Source of the DNA: Rhodopirellula sp.
GTDB taxonomy: Bacteria; Planctomycetota; Planctomycetia; Pirellulales; Pirellulaceae
DNA length: 42,432 nt
Direction: 5' to 3'
Assembly (NCBI GenBank): GCA_002701385.1
Contig: NZVD01000081.1
Location: 71,458-113,889 of the forward strand
The position numbers were made by a program, and so were the translations under genes. The first letter of the stretch is position 1. Each line of letters begins with the position of its first letter. Below, one piece after another: positions 34,541-42,432 of the stretch. The notes beneath the pieces are model-generated. The model did not search any database and was not told where the DNA came from. It saw nothing but the letters and a program-made list of their open reading frames with translations.

Positions 34541-35638
34541 ATGAGCCCTATTTCCCAACGAAGCAAGCGTATCGACAGTAGCGGTATCCGCAAAGTATTT
34601 GACTTAGCCCGATCACTCAAAGATCCCGTCAACCTCTCGATCGGCCAACCTGACTTCGATGTTCCGGACGCCGTAAAGCAGGCTGGCATTCAAGCAATTC
34701 AGGATGGCTATAACGGCTATACCCCCACTCAGGGGCTGCCTGTGTTGCGAGAAAAGATGCAAGCGGCTGTCGATGCCGAATATGGTCACGACGACCGTCA
34801 AGTATTTGTTAGCAGCGGCACCAGTGGAGGACTCGTGCTGGCAATGCAGGCATTAGTAGACCCTGGCGATGAGGTCATTCTCTTTGATCCATTTTTTGTG
34901 ATGTACGAGCCGTTGATTCAGTTAGTCGACGGCGTACCCGTCCTCATTGATACCTACCCTGATTTCAAAATTGACATCGGGAAGGTGGAAGCAGCCATCA
35001 CTGATAAGACGAAGCTGATCATCCTCAATAGCCCGTCTAATCCAACAGGTTACGTTCCTTCTCAGGAAGAGGTCGATGCCTTAGGGAAGCTGTGTCTCGA
35101 GAAAGGCATTGTCCTGATTTCTGACGAAATTTATCGCCACTTTGATTACGACGGAGACTTCCACAGTCCGGCACACGTCAATCCAAACACAATCGTCATT
35201 GATGGTTTTTCCAAGAGCCACGCAATGACCGGCTGGAGACTGGGAATGGTACACGGCCCGGCAGAAATTATTTCCACTATGCTCAAGGTCCAGCAGTACA
35301 GCTTTGTCTGTGCACCTCAACCAGCTCAGTGGGCTGGCATGGAAGCAATGGATGTGGATATAGCACCCTATGTGGACACATATCGAACCAAACGGGATCG
35401 CATCGTGGATGCACTCAGTGGCAAATACGAAATCGTCAAACCTGGCGGAGCATTTTACGTCTTCCCAAAAGCTCCGTGGGGCACGGGGAGTGAATTCGTC
35501 GCCAAGGCGATTGAGAATAACCTACTCATTATTCCGGGGAATATCTTCAGCGAATCGGACACTCATTTTCGCATCTCCTATGCTGCCAGCGACGACATCA
35601 TTGAACGCGGGATTGAGATCCTTCTGCAACTTGCTTAG
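34541..35638 (+). CDS. Class I/II PLP-dependent aminotransferase (365 aa)
   Basis: An aspartate-aminotransferase-fold enzyme. The PLP lysine is Lys225 in DGFSKSHAMTGWRLG; other fixed sites are NLSIGQPDFDVP, YTPTQGLPVLREKM, SSGTSGGLVLAMQAL, NSPSNPTG (the Asn contacting PLP) and ISDEIYRHFDYD. The C-terminal FRISYA holds the Arg that binds the substrate carboxylate. Homologues act on aspartate, alanine or aromatic amino acids; the exact substrate is not fixed by these motifs. AAGG precedes the ATG. It ends convergently against clpX, across a bidirectional terminator. Confidence 0.9.
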   Translation: MSPISQRSKRIDSSGIRKVFDLARSLKDPVNLSIGQPDFDVPDAVKQAGIQAIQDGYNGYTPTQGLPVLREKMQAAVDAEYGHDDRQVFVSSGTSGGLVLAMQALVDPGDEVILFDPFFVMYEPLIQLVDGVPVLIDTYPDFKIDIGKVEAAITDKTKLIILNSPSNPTGYVPSQEEVDALGKLCLEKGIVLISDEIYRHFDYDGDFHSPAHVNPNTIVIDGFSKSHAMTGWRLGMVHGPAEIISTMLKVQQYSFVCAPQPAQWAGMEAMDVDIAPYVDTYRTKRDRIVDALSGKYEIVKPGGAFYVFPKAPWGTGSEFVAKAIENNLLIIPGNIFSESDTHFRISYAASDDIIERGIEILLQLA

Positions 35639-35675
35639 TCGGTTCGCCAAAGCTAGCAAGTCCTAACAAGAGACT

Positions 35676-35703
35676 AGGTAGACTGATCGAGGTAGACTGG
35701 CCG
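35676..35703. repeat. Tandem 14-base repeat
   Basis: Two adjacent units AGGTAGACTGATCG and AGGTAGACTGGCCG match at 12 of 14 bases. They lie between the aminotransferase stop and the terminator. Confidence 0.5.
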
Positions 35704-35710
35704 AGACATG

Positions 35711-35747
35711 AAAAAAGCCCGCCAGTTCAATTGAATCTGACGGGCTT
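35711..35747 (-). terminator. Terminator between aminotransferase and clpX genes
   Basis: AAGCCCGCCAG pairs with CTGACGGGCTT with one mismatch around a self-complementary TTCAATTGAA centre. On the minus strand the arm continues into TTTTTT, so it terminates clpX transcripts; it probably also slows plus-strand transcripts. Confidence 0.85.
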
Positions 35748-35767
35748 CGAAGGAATAAATAATAGAA

Positions 35768-37051
35768 TTATGCGCTCTTCTTGGTCGACTGCTCTTCTCC
35801 GAACAAGTCTTTCTTGCCTTGCATGACCTCGAGGTCCAGCGTATAGCTACCTGAACCAGCTCGATCCGGCAATTCAAACATGATATCCAGCATGACTTCT
35901 TCGGTAATGGATCGTAGGCCTCGAGCTCCCGTACCTTTGTCGATAGCTCGCTGAGCAATCGCCTGGGCGGCATCGTCTGAGAACTTCAGCTGACAATCTT
36001 CCATTTCGAACAGACTTTCATACTGTCGAAGTAAAGCATTTTTAGGTTCAGTGAGAACACGAACCAGACCAGCTTCATCTAGCGGAGTCAACGAGGTCAC
36101 TACTGGCAGACGACCGATCAGTTCAGGGATCAAGCCAAATTCCAATACATCATCAGATGTGACCTGAGTCATCAATTCAGCCATATCTGCTTCTTCTTTG
36201 TAGCCGACCTGCTGACCAAACCCCATGGTTTGATTTCCGAGCCGCTTGCGGACGATGTCATCAACACCAACAAATGTTCCACCACAGATAAAGAGAATAT
36301 TAGACGTATCGATTTGGATATACTGTTGCTCGGGGTGCTTACGTCCACCTTGAGGTGGAACATTGCAAACGGTTCCTTCCAGCATTTTCAGCAGAGCCTG
36401 CTGAACACCTTCGCCAGACACATCACGAGTGATCGAAACGTTTTGCGAGGTCTTGCCGATTTTATCGAGTTCGTCGATATAGACAATTCCGCGTTGTGCG
36501 GCTTCCACATCAAAATCTGCCGAGTGTAGAAGTTTAAGAAGGAGGTTTTCAACATCTTCGCCCACGTAACCCGATTCGGTTAACGTTGTGGCATCGCCAA
36601 TCGCAAAAGGCACGTTTAGAACACGAGCGAGTGTTCTTGCCAGCAGAGTTTTTCCTGAGCCGGTTGGACCAACCATCAGGATGTTCGACTTCTCGATTTC
36701 GACATCACTGTCGGCCCAACGATGATTCAGGCGTTTGTAATGGTTGTGTACAGCGACTGCCAATACCTTCTTAGCATTACCCTGCCCGATCACGTATTCA
36801 TCCATACGTGCCACGATATCACGTGGCGTTGGGATATCCTGGAAGAGATTACTATCGCCATCTTTGCGACGTTGTTCTGTATCAATTATGGTTGAGCAAA
36901 GTTCAATACATTCGCCACAGATGTAGACATCGCCTGGCCCTTCGACCAAGGGACCTACATCTCGATAGCTCTTGCGGCAGAAGGAACAAAATGCGTTCTT
37001 CTTAGATTGGCTTCCGCCCTTTTTGTTTCCGTCGTCTTTTCCGATTGGCAT
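35768..37051 (-). CDS. clpX: ATP-dependent Clp protease ATP-binding subunit ClpX (427 aa)
   Basis: It unfolds tagged proteins and feeds them to ClpP. The N-terminal zinc finger has Cys22, Cys25, Cys45 and Cys48 (CSFC, CGEC). The Walker A motif is GPTGSGKT (128-135), the pore loop [13 protein letters not shown], Walker [12 protein letters not shown] and the sensor region TGARGLRSI. An IGF-like ClpP-binding loop is seen at TMGFGQQ. The length is normal. A strong AAAGGAG precedes the ATG. clpP is not adjacent: the upstream gene on the same strand is a small membrane protein after a 304-base gap. Confidence 0.96.
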   Translation of the reverse strand: MPIGKDDGNKKGGSQSKKNAFCSFCRKSYRDVGPLVEGPGDVYICGECIELCSTIIDTEQRRKDGDSNLFQDIPTPRDIVARMDEYVIGQGNAKKVLAVAVHNHYKRLNHRWADSDVEIEKSNILMVGPTGSGKTLLARTLARVLNVPFAIGDATTLTESGYVGEDVENLLLKLLHSADFDVEAAQRGIVYIDELDKIGKTSQNVSITRDVSGEGVQQALLKMLEGTVCNVPPQGGRKHPEQQYIQIDTSNILFICGGTFVGVDDIVRKRLGNQTMGFGQQVGYKEEADMAELMTQVTSDDVLEFGLIPELIGRLPVVTSLTPLDEAGLVRVLTEPKNALLRQYESLFEMEDCQLKFSDDAAQAIAQRAIDKGTGARGLRSITEEVMLDIMFELPDRAGSGSYTLDLEVMQGKKDLFGEEQSTKKSA

Positions 37052-37355
37052 GGCTTCTCCTTTGGGACTCCAAAACCGTCAGCTCTTTATTGGGTTCACT
37101 GAACCCTTTCAAGTTTTTTAACGGCTGCGGTTAGAGGGGGTATTCCCTGGGGTTCGCTCGCATTTGGCCATAAGCCGCCAATGTAGTTGATTCAAAATTA
37201 AGAATCTCACAGGCAATGCTTGGGGCTAAAAACAATTAGTTGGCGACATCCGTGCGATCAACTAGTGCGTCTTTTTCCTTGTTGCATCCCTGATCTCCCA
37301 GATCAGGCATTCGATAAGTGCGCCAAGTGAATACGCTGTAGTTGTTACAACCGGC
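37052..37355. promoter_or_regulatory. clpX upstream region with operator-like palindrome and hairpin
   Basis: No gene is seen in 304 bases. A perfect palindrome GGGTTCACTGAACCC (7-1-7, 37092-37106) lies 41 bases before the clpX start and is placed like an operator or leader hairpin. CCTGATCT/AGATCAGG (37289-37307, loop CCC) lies 49 bases after the stop of the upstream small gene and may end or protect its transcript, although no T tract follows. Confidence 0.45.
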
Positions 37356-37640
37356 CTAATTGACCGAATCAGCATCTTCCTTGGAATCATCCAGATCCGG
37401 TGATTCCTGATGCAGTTGTTCACCTAGCACAGTCTTAATATTTCGGAATTCGACCTCCGAAATGTCACCTTTGCTGCGAATTTCTCGAAAATTGTCGAGG
37501 TGATCATTGGCCTGGGGGATGTCTTCGTCGATGCGACCCCGAAAGTTTGTCAAACCGTACCACGAAAGGAGTATCAAGATTATTAGAATCGCTACACTCA
37601 GTACAATTCGCGTTGCTGGAGTTGCTAGTAATTCCGACAC
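37356..37640 (-). CDS. Small single-TM protein with SHOCT-like C-terminus (94 aa)
   Basis: An N-terminal membrane segment (TRIVLSVAILIILILLSWYG) is followed by an acidic cytoplasmic tail. The segment NFREIRSKGDISEVEFRNIK resembles the short helical SHOCT motif. The tail ends in an Asp/Ser/Glu-rich stretch. The start is GTG with AAGGAG at good spacing. It begins 19 bases after eda and is probably co-transcribed with it. Function unknown. Confidence 0.75.
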   Translation of the reverse strand: MSELLATPATRIVLSVAILIILILLSWYGLTNFRGRIDEDIPQANDHLDNFREIRSKGDISEVEFRNIKTVLGEQLHQESPDLDDSKEDADSVN

Positions 37641-37659
37641 GTAACGCTCCTTGTTTCAC

Positions 37660-38304
37660 TTAACCTCTGGCTTCGGCCACGACTTGTTTGAATTGTCGTG
37701 CGAGTTCTTCGATCCGAGCGAAATCGCCTGCTTCTACCGCACTCTTTTCAACCAATGAGCCTCCTACTCCCAACGCGACTGAACCCGCTTGGATGAAAGC
37801 AGCAGCCGTGTCCAGATTAACACCCCCGGTGGGCATAAATCGGCATTGAGGTAAAGGTCCTCGTAGACCTTTGATATGAGCGGGACCTCCGATATCAGCA
37901 GGAAAGACCTTGAGGATGTCCGCCCCTGCTTCCCAGGCAGTCACCGCTTCGGTGGGAGTAAAGATCCCCGGAGTCACGACCTTGTCATAACGTCGACATA
38001 GCTTAATGACTTCCACATCAGTTGACGGAGACACAATAAATTCGGCACCTGCCAGAATCGCTGCTCGAGCCGTTTCTGTATCCAATACGGTTCCCGCCCC
38101 CAGAAGGATCTTGTCACCGATTCGACGGTTCACTTCCTGAATCACCTGCACAGCATTCGGGACGGTAAACGTCACTTCCATTACATCCACGCCACCGGCG
38201 ACTAACGCTTCGGCCACGTCTGCCAATAACTCCCCAGAGTCAGCGCGAATCACAGCCACAATGCCGCTTTCCATCATTCTTGATACGTTTTCGTGAGCAC
38301 TCAT
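37660..38304 (-). CDS. eda: KDPG/KHG aldolase (214 aa)
   Basis: A class I aldolase of the Eda type that cleaves 2-keto-3-deoxy-6-phosphogluconate to pyruvate and glyceraldehyde 3-phosphate, and 4-hydroxy-2-oxoglutarate. The active-site Glu lies in VMEVTFTVPNA and the Schiff-base Lys in ADILKVFPADIGG; other segments are LLGAGTVLDTETA, VTPGIFTPTEA and CRFMPTGGVNLD. Length is typical. It would use the product of the KdgK homologue elsewhere in this window. Confidence 0.93.
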   Translation of the reverse strand: MSAHENVSRMMESGIVAVIRADSGELLADVAEALVAGGVDVMEVTFTVPNAVQVIQEVNRRIGDKILLGAGTVLDTETARAAILAGAEFIVSPSTDVEVIKLCRRYDKVVTPGIFTPTEAVTAWEAGADILKVFPADIGGPAHIKGLRGPLPQCRFMPTGGVNLDTAAAFIQAGSVALGVGGSLVEKSAVEAGDFARIEELARQFKQVVAEARG

Positions 38305-38477
38305 TTGGTTTATTTCTATTCTCTGAGGTTAGGAAGACTGGAGACGAATTTCTATCTAAAACGGGCATGAGACAGAATTCCATACCCAAACCTCTAATAT
38401 ATCAGTCTCTGTTTCCTTACAAATAGCCTGCAACACAATTATTTGCAGTCTCAACCATACAAATACCGATAAAGATA

Positions 38478-39962
38478 ATGGGATATTGTGCAAGCAATAA
38501 CATCCTCAAAACCCAAGGAATAATCTGTCGGAATTCTGAAACAGTGAGCGGGAATTTTCAGCGTCTGATCTTCGGTCTGTTTGTGATATTACTCACGACA
38601 CGAACCGGTTTTGCGCAAATGCCGAGACTATATACAACCGCTAGTCGCCACATCACCCTACCATACTCCGTTGCCAACAAGGGCAGCACTTCCAATGTGA
38701 CTCTATTGGTATCCATGAATCGAGGGAAGACCTGGAAGCAACATGCCCAACAAGGAGCTGATGAAAAAGCTTTTCGTTTCAAAGCTCATCGGGATGGCGA
38801 ATTTTGGTTTTGCACTCGCACTAACCTTCAAAAGCATGTCGTCCCGTTAGACCTAAAACCTGAACTACGTATTTACATCGATACCAAACCACCTCAAATC
38901 CAGCTCCGCACTGAACGCGGGGCTAATTCTGAAGTCCTACTGAACTGTCAAATCGCTGATCCGACCATTTCGGCCAACAACGTTCAGGTTCAATTGAAAG
39001 CGTCGCCGCAGTCGGATTGGGAAACCTTTCCTTTAGAAGAAAAGCCCGATTTCGTGAGGCCAGGTATTCTGCAATTGCAGGGGCGTTGGTTACCCGTCAT
39101 AGATACACGCGTGGTACAAATCCGAGTTCAGGCAGAAGATGCGGCAAAAAATCAACACACCGAGCAACAACAGGTCTTTCTGCCACCGCTCAACTTACGC
39201 CGAACTGAAAACTATAAACCGATTCAGAACCCTTACACCGGCCCAGTGCCTCACGAAGGTGCTATTCGCTGGCCAGCGGACACAGGTCCAGACCTCCAAA
39301 CATCTGAAGACATCCATTCCGTGGCAACTCCGGCAGAATCGACCGCGACTGAGACGGCCGCTAATGTGAGCACCACTCGTTTGCCGGCCAATGTCAAAGT
39401 CCATCAGCTAAACCAATCTCAATTCAACTTAGAGTACAATCTCGACGACTTCGGCGCAACGATTTCAGAAGTTCAACTCTGGGCCACAGCGGACGGCGGC
39501 AAAACATGGGAACAGTGGGGCGTGGACTTTGATAAGCAAAGTCCATTTGAAGTCGAAATTGAACGGGCAGGGACCTACGGTTTTAAGACTATCGTCACAT
39601 CAACAGATCCTTCGTCTAATACGCCTCCTTTACCCAATTCCGCCGCCGATATCTGGATTAAGTTAGATACCACGATGCCCAATCTGCAACCTGGCATCGC
39701 TTCTCACTCCATTGAGGCTGGAATTCCTGAAGTCCTAATTCGCTGGACTGCCACAGATGATAATTTCGGTCAACGCCCCATCAGGCTTCACTACCAGACT
39801 GCAAAGGATGCAACGTGGCACGAGATCTCACTCGCCGTTCCAAACACTGGCATCTACCGTTGGAACCTCGCTCCCAACAGCTCCGTCGATTGGAAGGTGA
39901 AAATCGAAGCAATTGATCAGGCTGGTAATGTGGCGAAGACGATTGTCTCTCTACCCAACTAA
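38478..39962 (+). CDS. Secreted Ig-like-repeat hypothetical protein (up to 494 aa)
   Basis: The signal peptide is FQRLIFGLFVILLTTRTGFA, ending just before QMPRLY. It gives a normal length only if the GTG at 38544 is the start; the ATG at 38478 adds 22 Cys- and Asn-containing residues that look non-native, so the true start may be 38544. The mature part is beta-rich with Ig/fibronectin-like segments: LPYSVANKGSTSNVTLLVSM, IDTKPPQIQLRTE, EVQLWATADGGKTWEQWG, FKTIVTSTDPSSN and a final VDWKVKIEAIDQAGN. A short Thr/Ala/Glu-rich linker lies in the middle. No enzyme motif is seen. Envelope or extracellular; role unknown. Confidence 0.8.
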   Translation: MGYCASNNILKTQGIICRNSETVSGNFQRLIFGLFVILLTTRTGFAQMPRLYTTASRHITLPYSVANKGSTSNVTLLVSMNRGKTWKQHAQQGADEKAFRFKAHRDGEFWFCTRTNLQKHVVPLDLKPELRIYIDTKPPQIQLRTERGANSEVLLNCQIADPTISANNVQVQLKASPQSDWETFPLEEKPDFVRPGILQLQGRWLPVIDTRVVQIRVQAEDAAKNQHTEQQQVFLPPLNLRRTENYKPIQNPYTGPVPHEGAIRWPADTGPDLQTSEDIHSVATPAESTATETAANVSTTRLPANVKVHQLNQSQFNLEYNLDDFGATISEVQLWATADGGKTWEQWGVDFDKQSPFEVEIERAGTYGFKTIVTSTDPSSNTPPLPNSAADIWIKLDTTMPNLQPGIASHSIEAGIPEVLIRWTATDDNFGQRPIRLHYQTAKDATWHEISLAVPNTGIYRWNLAPNSSVDWKVKIEAIDQAGNVAKTIVSLPN

Positions 39963-41092
39963 TCGAATCGACATCGTTGGAACAGCGAAAGATCAAAAGC
40001 AGGCGATTCTTCAGAAGCCATGTCTGCCAGTACTTCTCCCAAAGCAGCTGTGAACTTAAACCCGTGTCCGGACAAGCCCGCCGCGTAAACGATGCGACCG
40101 TCCGCCTGGCTTCGATCAATAACAAAATGGCTATCCGGCGTCATGGAATACATACAAACAGTGTGATCGGTTGGCTGATTAGATACGCCAGGCAGGTGAA
40201 CGGAGAGAAACTTTCGCACATCTTCCCGTTCTGTCTCGTCCAGAGTCCGATCAACCTGTAAAGGATCCGATACGACTTCTCCACCTGAGTGTCTGGCCAC
40301 TTTCAATCCACGACAGTCGCTGGACGGGAATCCATAGTAATGCCCCGCTTCTGTTTCAAACAAAAAACTTGGACACCCACTCTTTCGAGAATACAAGGCG
40401 TCGTCCGCCTGAAACCAGTGCAGCGGCTTCCTGAGCACCGTGATTAAATCAGCCAGCTCAGGAATGAGATCTCGTGCCCAGGCCCCAACTCCCAGAACGA
40501 CCTTATCGGCAGTAAACTCTGCCTTGTTGGTCTTCACGCGAACAACGTTTGATTCTGATTTCACCTCCAGAATAGTCTGGTCACAAAACGTCTCGGCACC
40601 TGCCCACTGAGCGAGTTCAACGTGAGCGGACACACACTGTTCGACTAAGAGAAATCCGGCACGCTGTTCGTAGACAATGGAGTCGTGTTCAGAGAATCCA
40701 AACTGAGGCCAGCGATCCCGTGCTTGCGAGACTGAGAGGTGTTCGACATCGAGATTATGTTGAGCGGCACTGGCCAGCACACCTGACACGAGCTCACCAT
40801 CTTTCGGACCGCATTCAATGATGCCGGTTTCGTAATAAACATCCCGGCCGTGTTCGATTCCCAGTTGTTCCCATAATTCAAACGCTCGCTGAACCAGAGG
40901 AACGTAAGCTGGATGTTCAAAATAGGATTGGCGAATAAGCCGAGTGTGACCATGAGAACTACCGCGATCGTGAGCGATCGGAAATCGATCGATCCCTGCA
41001 ACCTGATATCCACGACTAGCCAGATGATAAAGCGTGGCGCTACCAACGCCGCCTAGCCCAAGGACCAAAAAATCGAAGTGTTGAACTGCCAT
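39959..41092 (-). CDS. FAD-dependent monomeric sarcosine/N-methyltryptophan oxidase-like enzyme (377 aa)
   Basis: The N-terminal dinucleotide motif is VLGLGGVGSATLYHLASRG, followed by the family segment SSHGHTRLIRQSYFEHPAY. The likely covalent-flavin Cys is Cys313 in HTVCMYSMTPDSHFVID, matching the Cys-Met/Leu-Tyr segment of monomeric sarcosine oxidase and SolA. The reaction is oxidative demethylation of N-methyl amino acids, giving formaldehyde and hydrogen peroxide. The substrate is inferred. It begins 13 bases after holA on the same strand, so it may be transcribed with it. Its stop codon overlaps the end of the convergent Ig-like gene by four bases. Confidence 0.88.
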   Translation of the reverse strand: MAVQHFDFLVLGLGGVGSATLYHLASRGYQVAGIDRFPIAHDRGSSHGHTRLIRQSYFEHPAYVPLVQRAFELWEQLGIEHGRDVYYETGIIECGPKDGELVSGVLASAAQHNLDVEHLSVSQARDRWPQFGFSEHDSIVYEQRAGFLLVEQCVSAHVELAQWAGAETFCDQTILEVKSESNVVRVKTNKAEFTADKVVLGVGAWARDLIPELADLITVLRKPLHWFQADDALYSRKSGCPSFLFETEAGHYYGFPSSDCRGLKVARHSGGEVVSDPLQVDRTLDETEREDVRKFLSVHLPGVSNQPTDHTVCMYSMTPDSHFVIDRSQADGRIVYAAGLSGHGFKFTAALGEVLADMASEESPAFDLSLFQRCRFD

Positions 41093-41105
41093 TATTCAGT
41101 TCCCG

Positions 41106-42239
41106 TTAACGACCACCAGATGAATTGTCTGGTTTAAATCCTCGGTCTAGATATATCAGTAGCTTTTCCATCGGGATGGTCGATTTGGAAAATCGATTTT
41201 TAAGATCCAGGTCCGCCTCAAGCAGCCACTGCATAAAAAAATTAATACGCTCGCTGGTGAGTTGTTTAAGCTGGGGCAGAATCTCTTTCTTCTTGAAGTG
41301 CCCAGCCCGTTCGCCGAATTCGTCGAGGATACACTGTTCAGCAGCTTGCCTACCACCGACTCCCTGCCGACGATACTTTTGCATGTTCCGAGTCATCCGC
41401 ACAAACCTTCGATAGGCATACGACATACCGCCAAAGATCTGTTGAAGCGCGTCGCCATCTCGCAACAGATTATCTAATCGCTGCAGGGCTTTGCTCGAAC
41501 TACCACCTAATGCCTCGTCGACCACTTCAAAAGTATTCTTTTGCTCCCAACCGCCTACAAACTCCGTAATTTGTTCGGGAGAAACAGTCGCTCCTTGATC
41601 GACGAGGAGTTCCAGTTTCAACAGGTTCATTTCAACGATGCCAGCGTTGTCGTGAGACAATTCCATCAGTCGAATGGAAGCTTCTTTATTGAGCTTTAGG
41701 TTGTGGGCTTTTTGAGCCCACACGGCGACCCACTTTACAGCCTTCTCTCGAATGGGTTTGTCTTCCTTCTTCCAGGAAGATGCATTCGGGATTCGACAGT
41801 CGAAAACACGGTTTTCTTTATTGAGCGTTTTGGCCAGACCTAAGTTGCCCAAAGCTGACTCCGAAATCAAAACCATCACTCCTGGGTGATATTCCGCTGC
41901 AGCATATCTTTCAAGGCGTTCCTTATTTGCCGAAAGAAAAGACTCCTTATTATTTACTCGCTTGTTTACCGCTGGTACTACAGCAACCTGCATGCCATCA
42001 CCTCCAAACAGCGAGGCAGTACTGACTTCGTCAATCACTTCAGCCCATTCGGCCGAGTCACTGAACCAGCGAACGTTATCCGAGCCTTCCGGGGAGGCTT
42101 TTGCGAGAATGGTATCGATCGCCTGCTGTTGCAGGAAGTAGTCCGTACCGATGAGTATAAAGAGGCCACTGGACGGGACTTGTTCCGGGTTAAAAAGCAG
42201 GTCGAACAGGTGCGAGGCAGGCATTGGTAATTCATCCAT
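41106..42239 (-). CDS. holA: DNA polymerase III subunit delta (377 aa)
   Basis: The clamp-loader subunit that opens the beta sliding clamp. The N-terminal domain includes LFILIGTDYFLQQQAIDTIL and EVSTASLFGGDGMQVAVVPA, the usual segments of the family; the middle holds RLMELSHDNAGIVEMNLLKL and the C-terminal collar domain LRDGDALQQIFGGMSYAYRR and MQWLLEADLDLK. The length fits. It is followed after 13 bases by the sarcosine-oxidase-like gene. Confidence 0.88.
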   Translation of the reverse strand: MDELPMPASHLFDLLFNPEQVPSSGLFILIGTDYFLQQQAIDTILAKASPEGSDNVRWFSDSAEWAEVIDEVSTASLFGGDGMQVAVVPAVNKRVNNKESFLSANKERLERYAAAEYHPGVMVLISESALGNLGLAKTLNKENRVFDCRIPNASSWKKEDKPIREKAVKWVAVWAQKAHNLKLNKEASIRLMELSHDNAGIVEMNLLKLELLVDQGATVSPEQITEFVGGWEQKNTFEVVDEALGGSSSKALQRLDNLLRDGDALQQIFGGMSYAYRRFVRMTRNMQKYRRQGVGGRQAAEQCILDEFGERAGHFKKKEILPQLKQLTSERINFFMQWLLEADLDLKNRFSKSTIPMEKLLIYLDRGFKPDNSSGGR

Positions 42240-42432
42240 GAACGGTGGCTGTCAGTAGCGGCGAGTGTCCGGCTACCTTGACAGGCTCCACTATCAATAT
42301 AAGTATAGAAATATCTCGCCCGTAGATGTCTGTATTAGTACAGAGACACGTTGATTTTTCAGGATTTCTAATTCTTTAAGCAGCGTTTGCTGCAATCTCA
42401 GCAATCCTCGGGTATGTGATGACTTGCCCCCT
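42240..42432. other. Window end, no gene seen
   Basis: About 190 bases upstream of holA. It should contain the holA promoter. No convincing frame or hairpin is visible. Confidence 0.3.

Overview
The window looks like chromosomal DNA of a planctomycete (class Planctomycetia). The base composition is balanced. The marker families are a TIGR03000-type secreted protein, a CRTAC1-like FG-GAP/ASPIC lipoprotein, large secreted two-part alpha/beta hydrolases of the acetylxylan-esterase type, a zinc-ribbon/single-TM/beta-sandwich protein, a DUF11 lipoprotein and many GTG or TTG starts. I see no phage, plasmid, CRISPR, rRNA or tRNA feature. The order reads as a core chromosome of single genes and very short operons mixed with lineage-specific secreted proteins.

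Region by region: 1-5.6 kb holds the end of a secreted hydrolase, a small conserved-looking protein, an FlgM-like anti-sigma factor, a Fur-family regulator, purB and a KDG kinase. 5.6-16.9 kb holds an HD phosphohydrolase, a large secreted protein of unknown function, a zinc-ribbon membrane protein with a small membrane partner, a membrane-anchored esterase, an HpcH/HpaI aldolase, an exported PIMT-like methyltransferase with a CBM-like tail, and a TIGR03000 protein. 17-26.8 kb holds asd, truA, a GT4 glycosyltransferase, a Ser/Thr kinase, accA, the CRTAC1/TPR lipoprotein pair, dtd and a CvpA-like protein. 26.9-34.4 kb is mostly envelope proteins, including a three-gene lipoprotein/secreted cassette (29.0-32.3 kb) with a paralogous pair and a hairpin-rich leader, then a second large hydrolase. 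34.5-42.2 kb holds an aminotransferase, clpX, a small SHOCT-like membrane protein with eda, a secreted Ig-like protein, a sarcosine/N-methyltryptophan oxidase and holA.

Together the metabolic genes suggest uronate or sugar-acid catabolism (KdgK makes KDPG, Eda cleaves it, an HpaI-type aldolase handles related keto-deoxy acids). This fits an organism that degrades polysaccharides with secreted esterases. The rest are housekeeping genes (purine, aspartate family, fatty acid, tRNA quality control, proteolysis, replication).

The least explained signals are non-coding. A dispersed intergenic element about 150-165 bp long occurs twice (2772-2923 and 26762-26926); both copies have conserved arms and a variable centre, and one has perfect 13-bp terminal inverted repeats. 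A run of abutting hairpins with competing pairings precedes the lipoprotein cassette (28853-28947). A bulged 18-bp hairpin with a UCCG loop precedes the secreted protein at 7588. The most unusual protein is the apparently exported PIMT fused to a carbohydrate-binding-like domain. All family calls come from reading the sequence; no database search was run.
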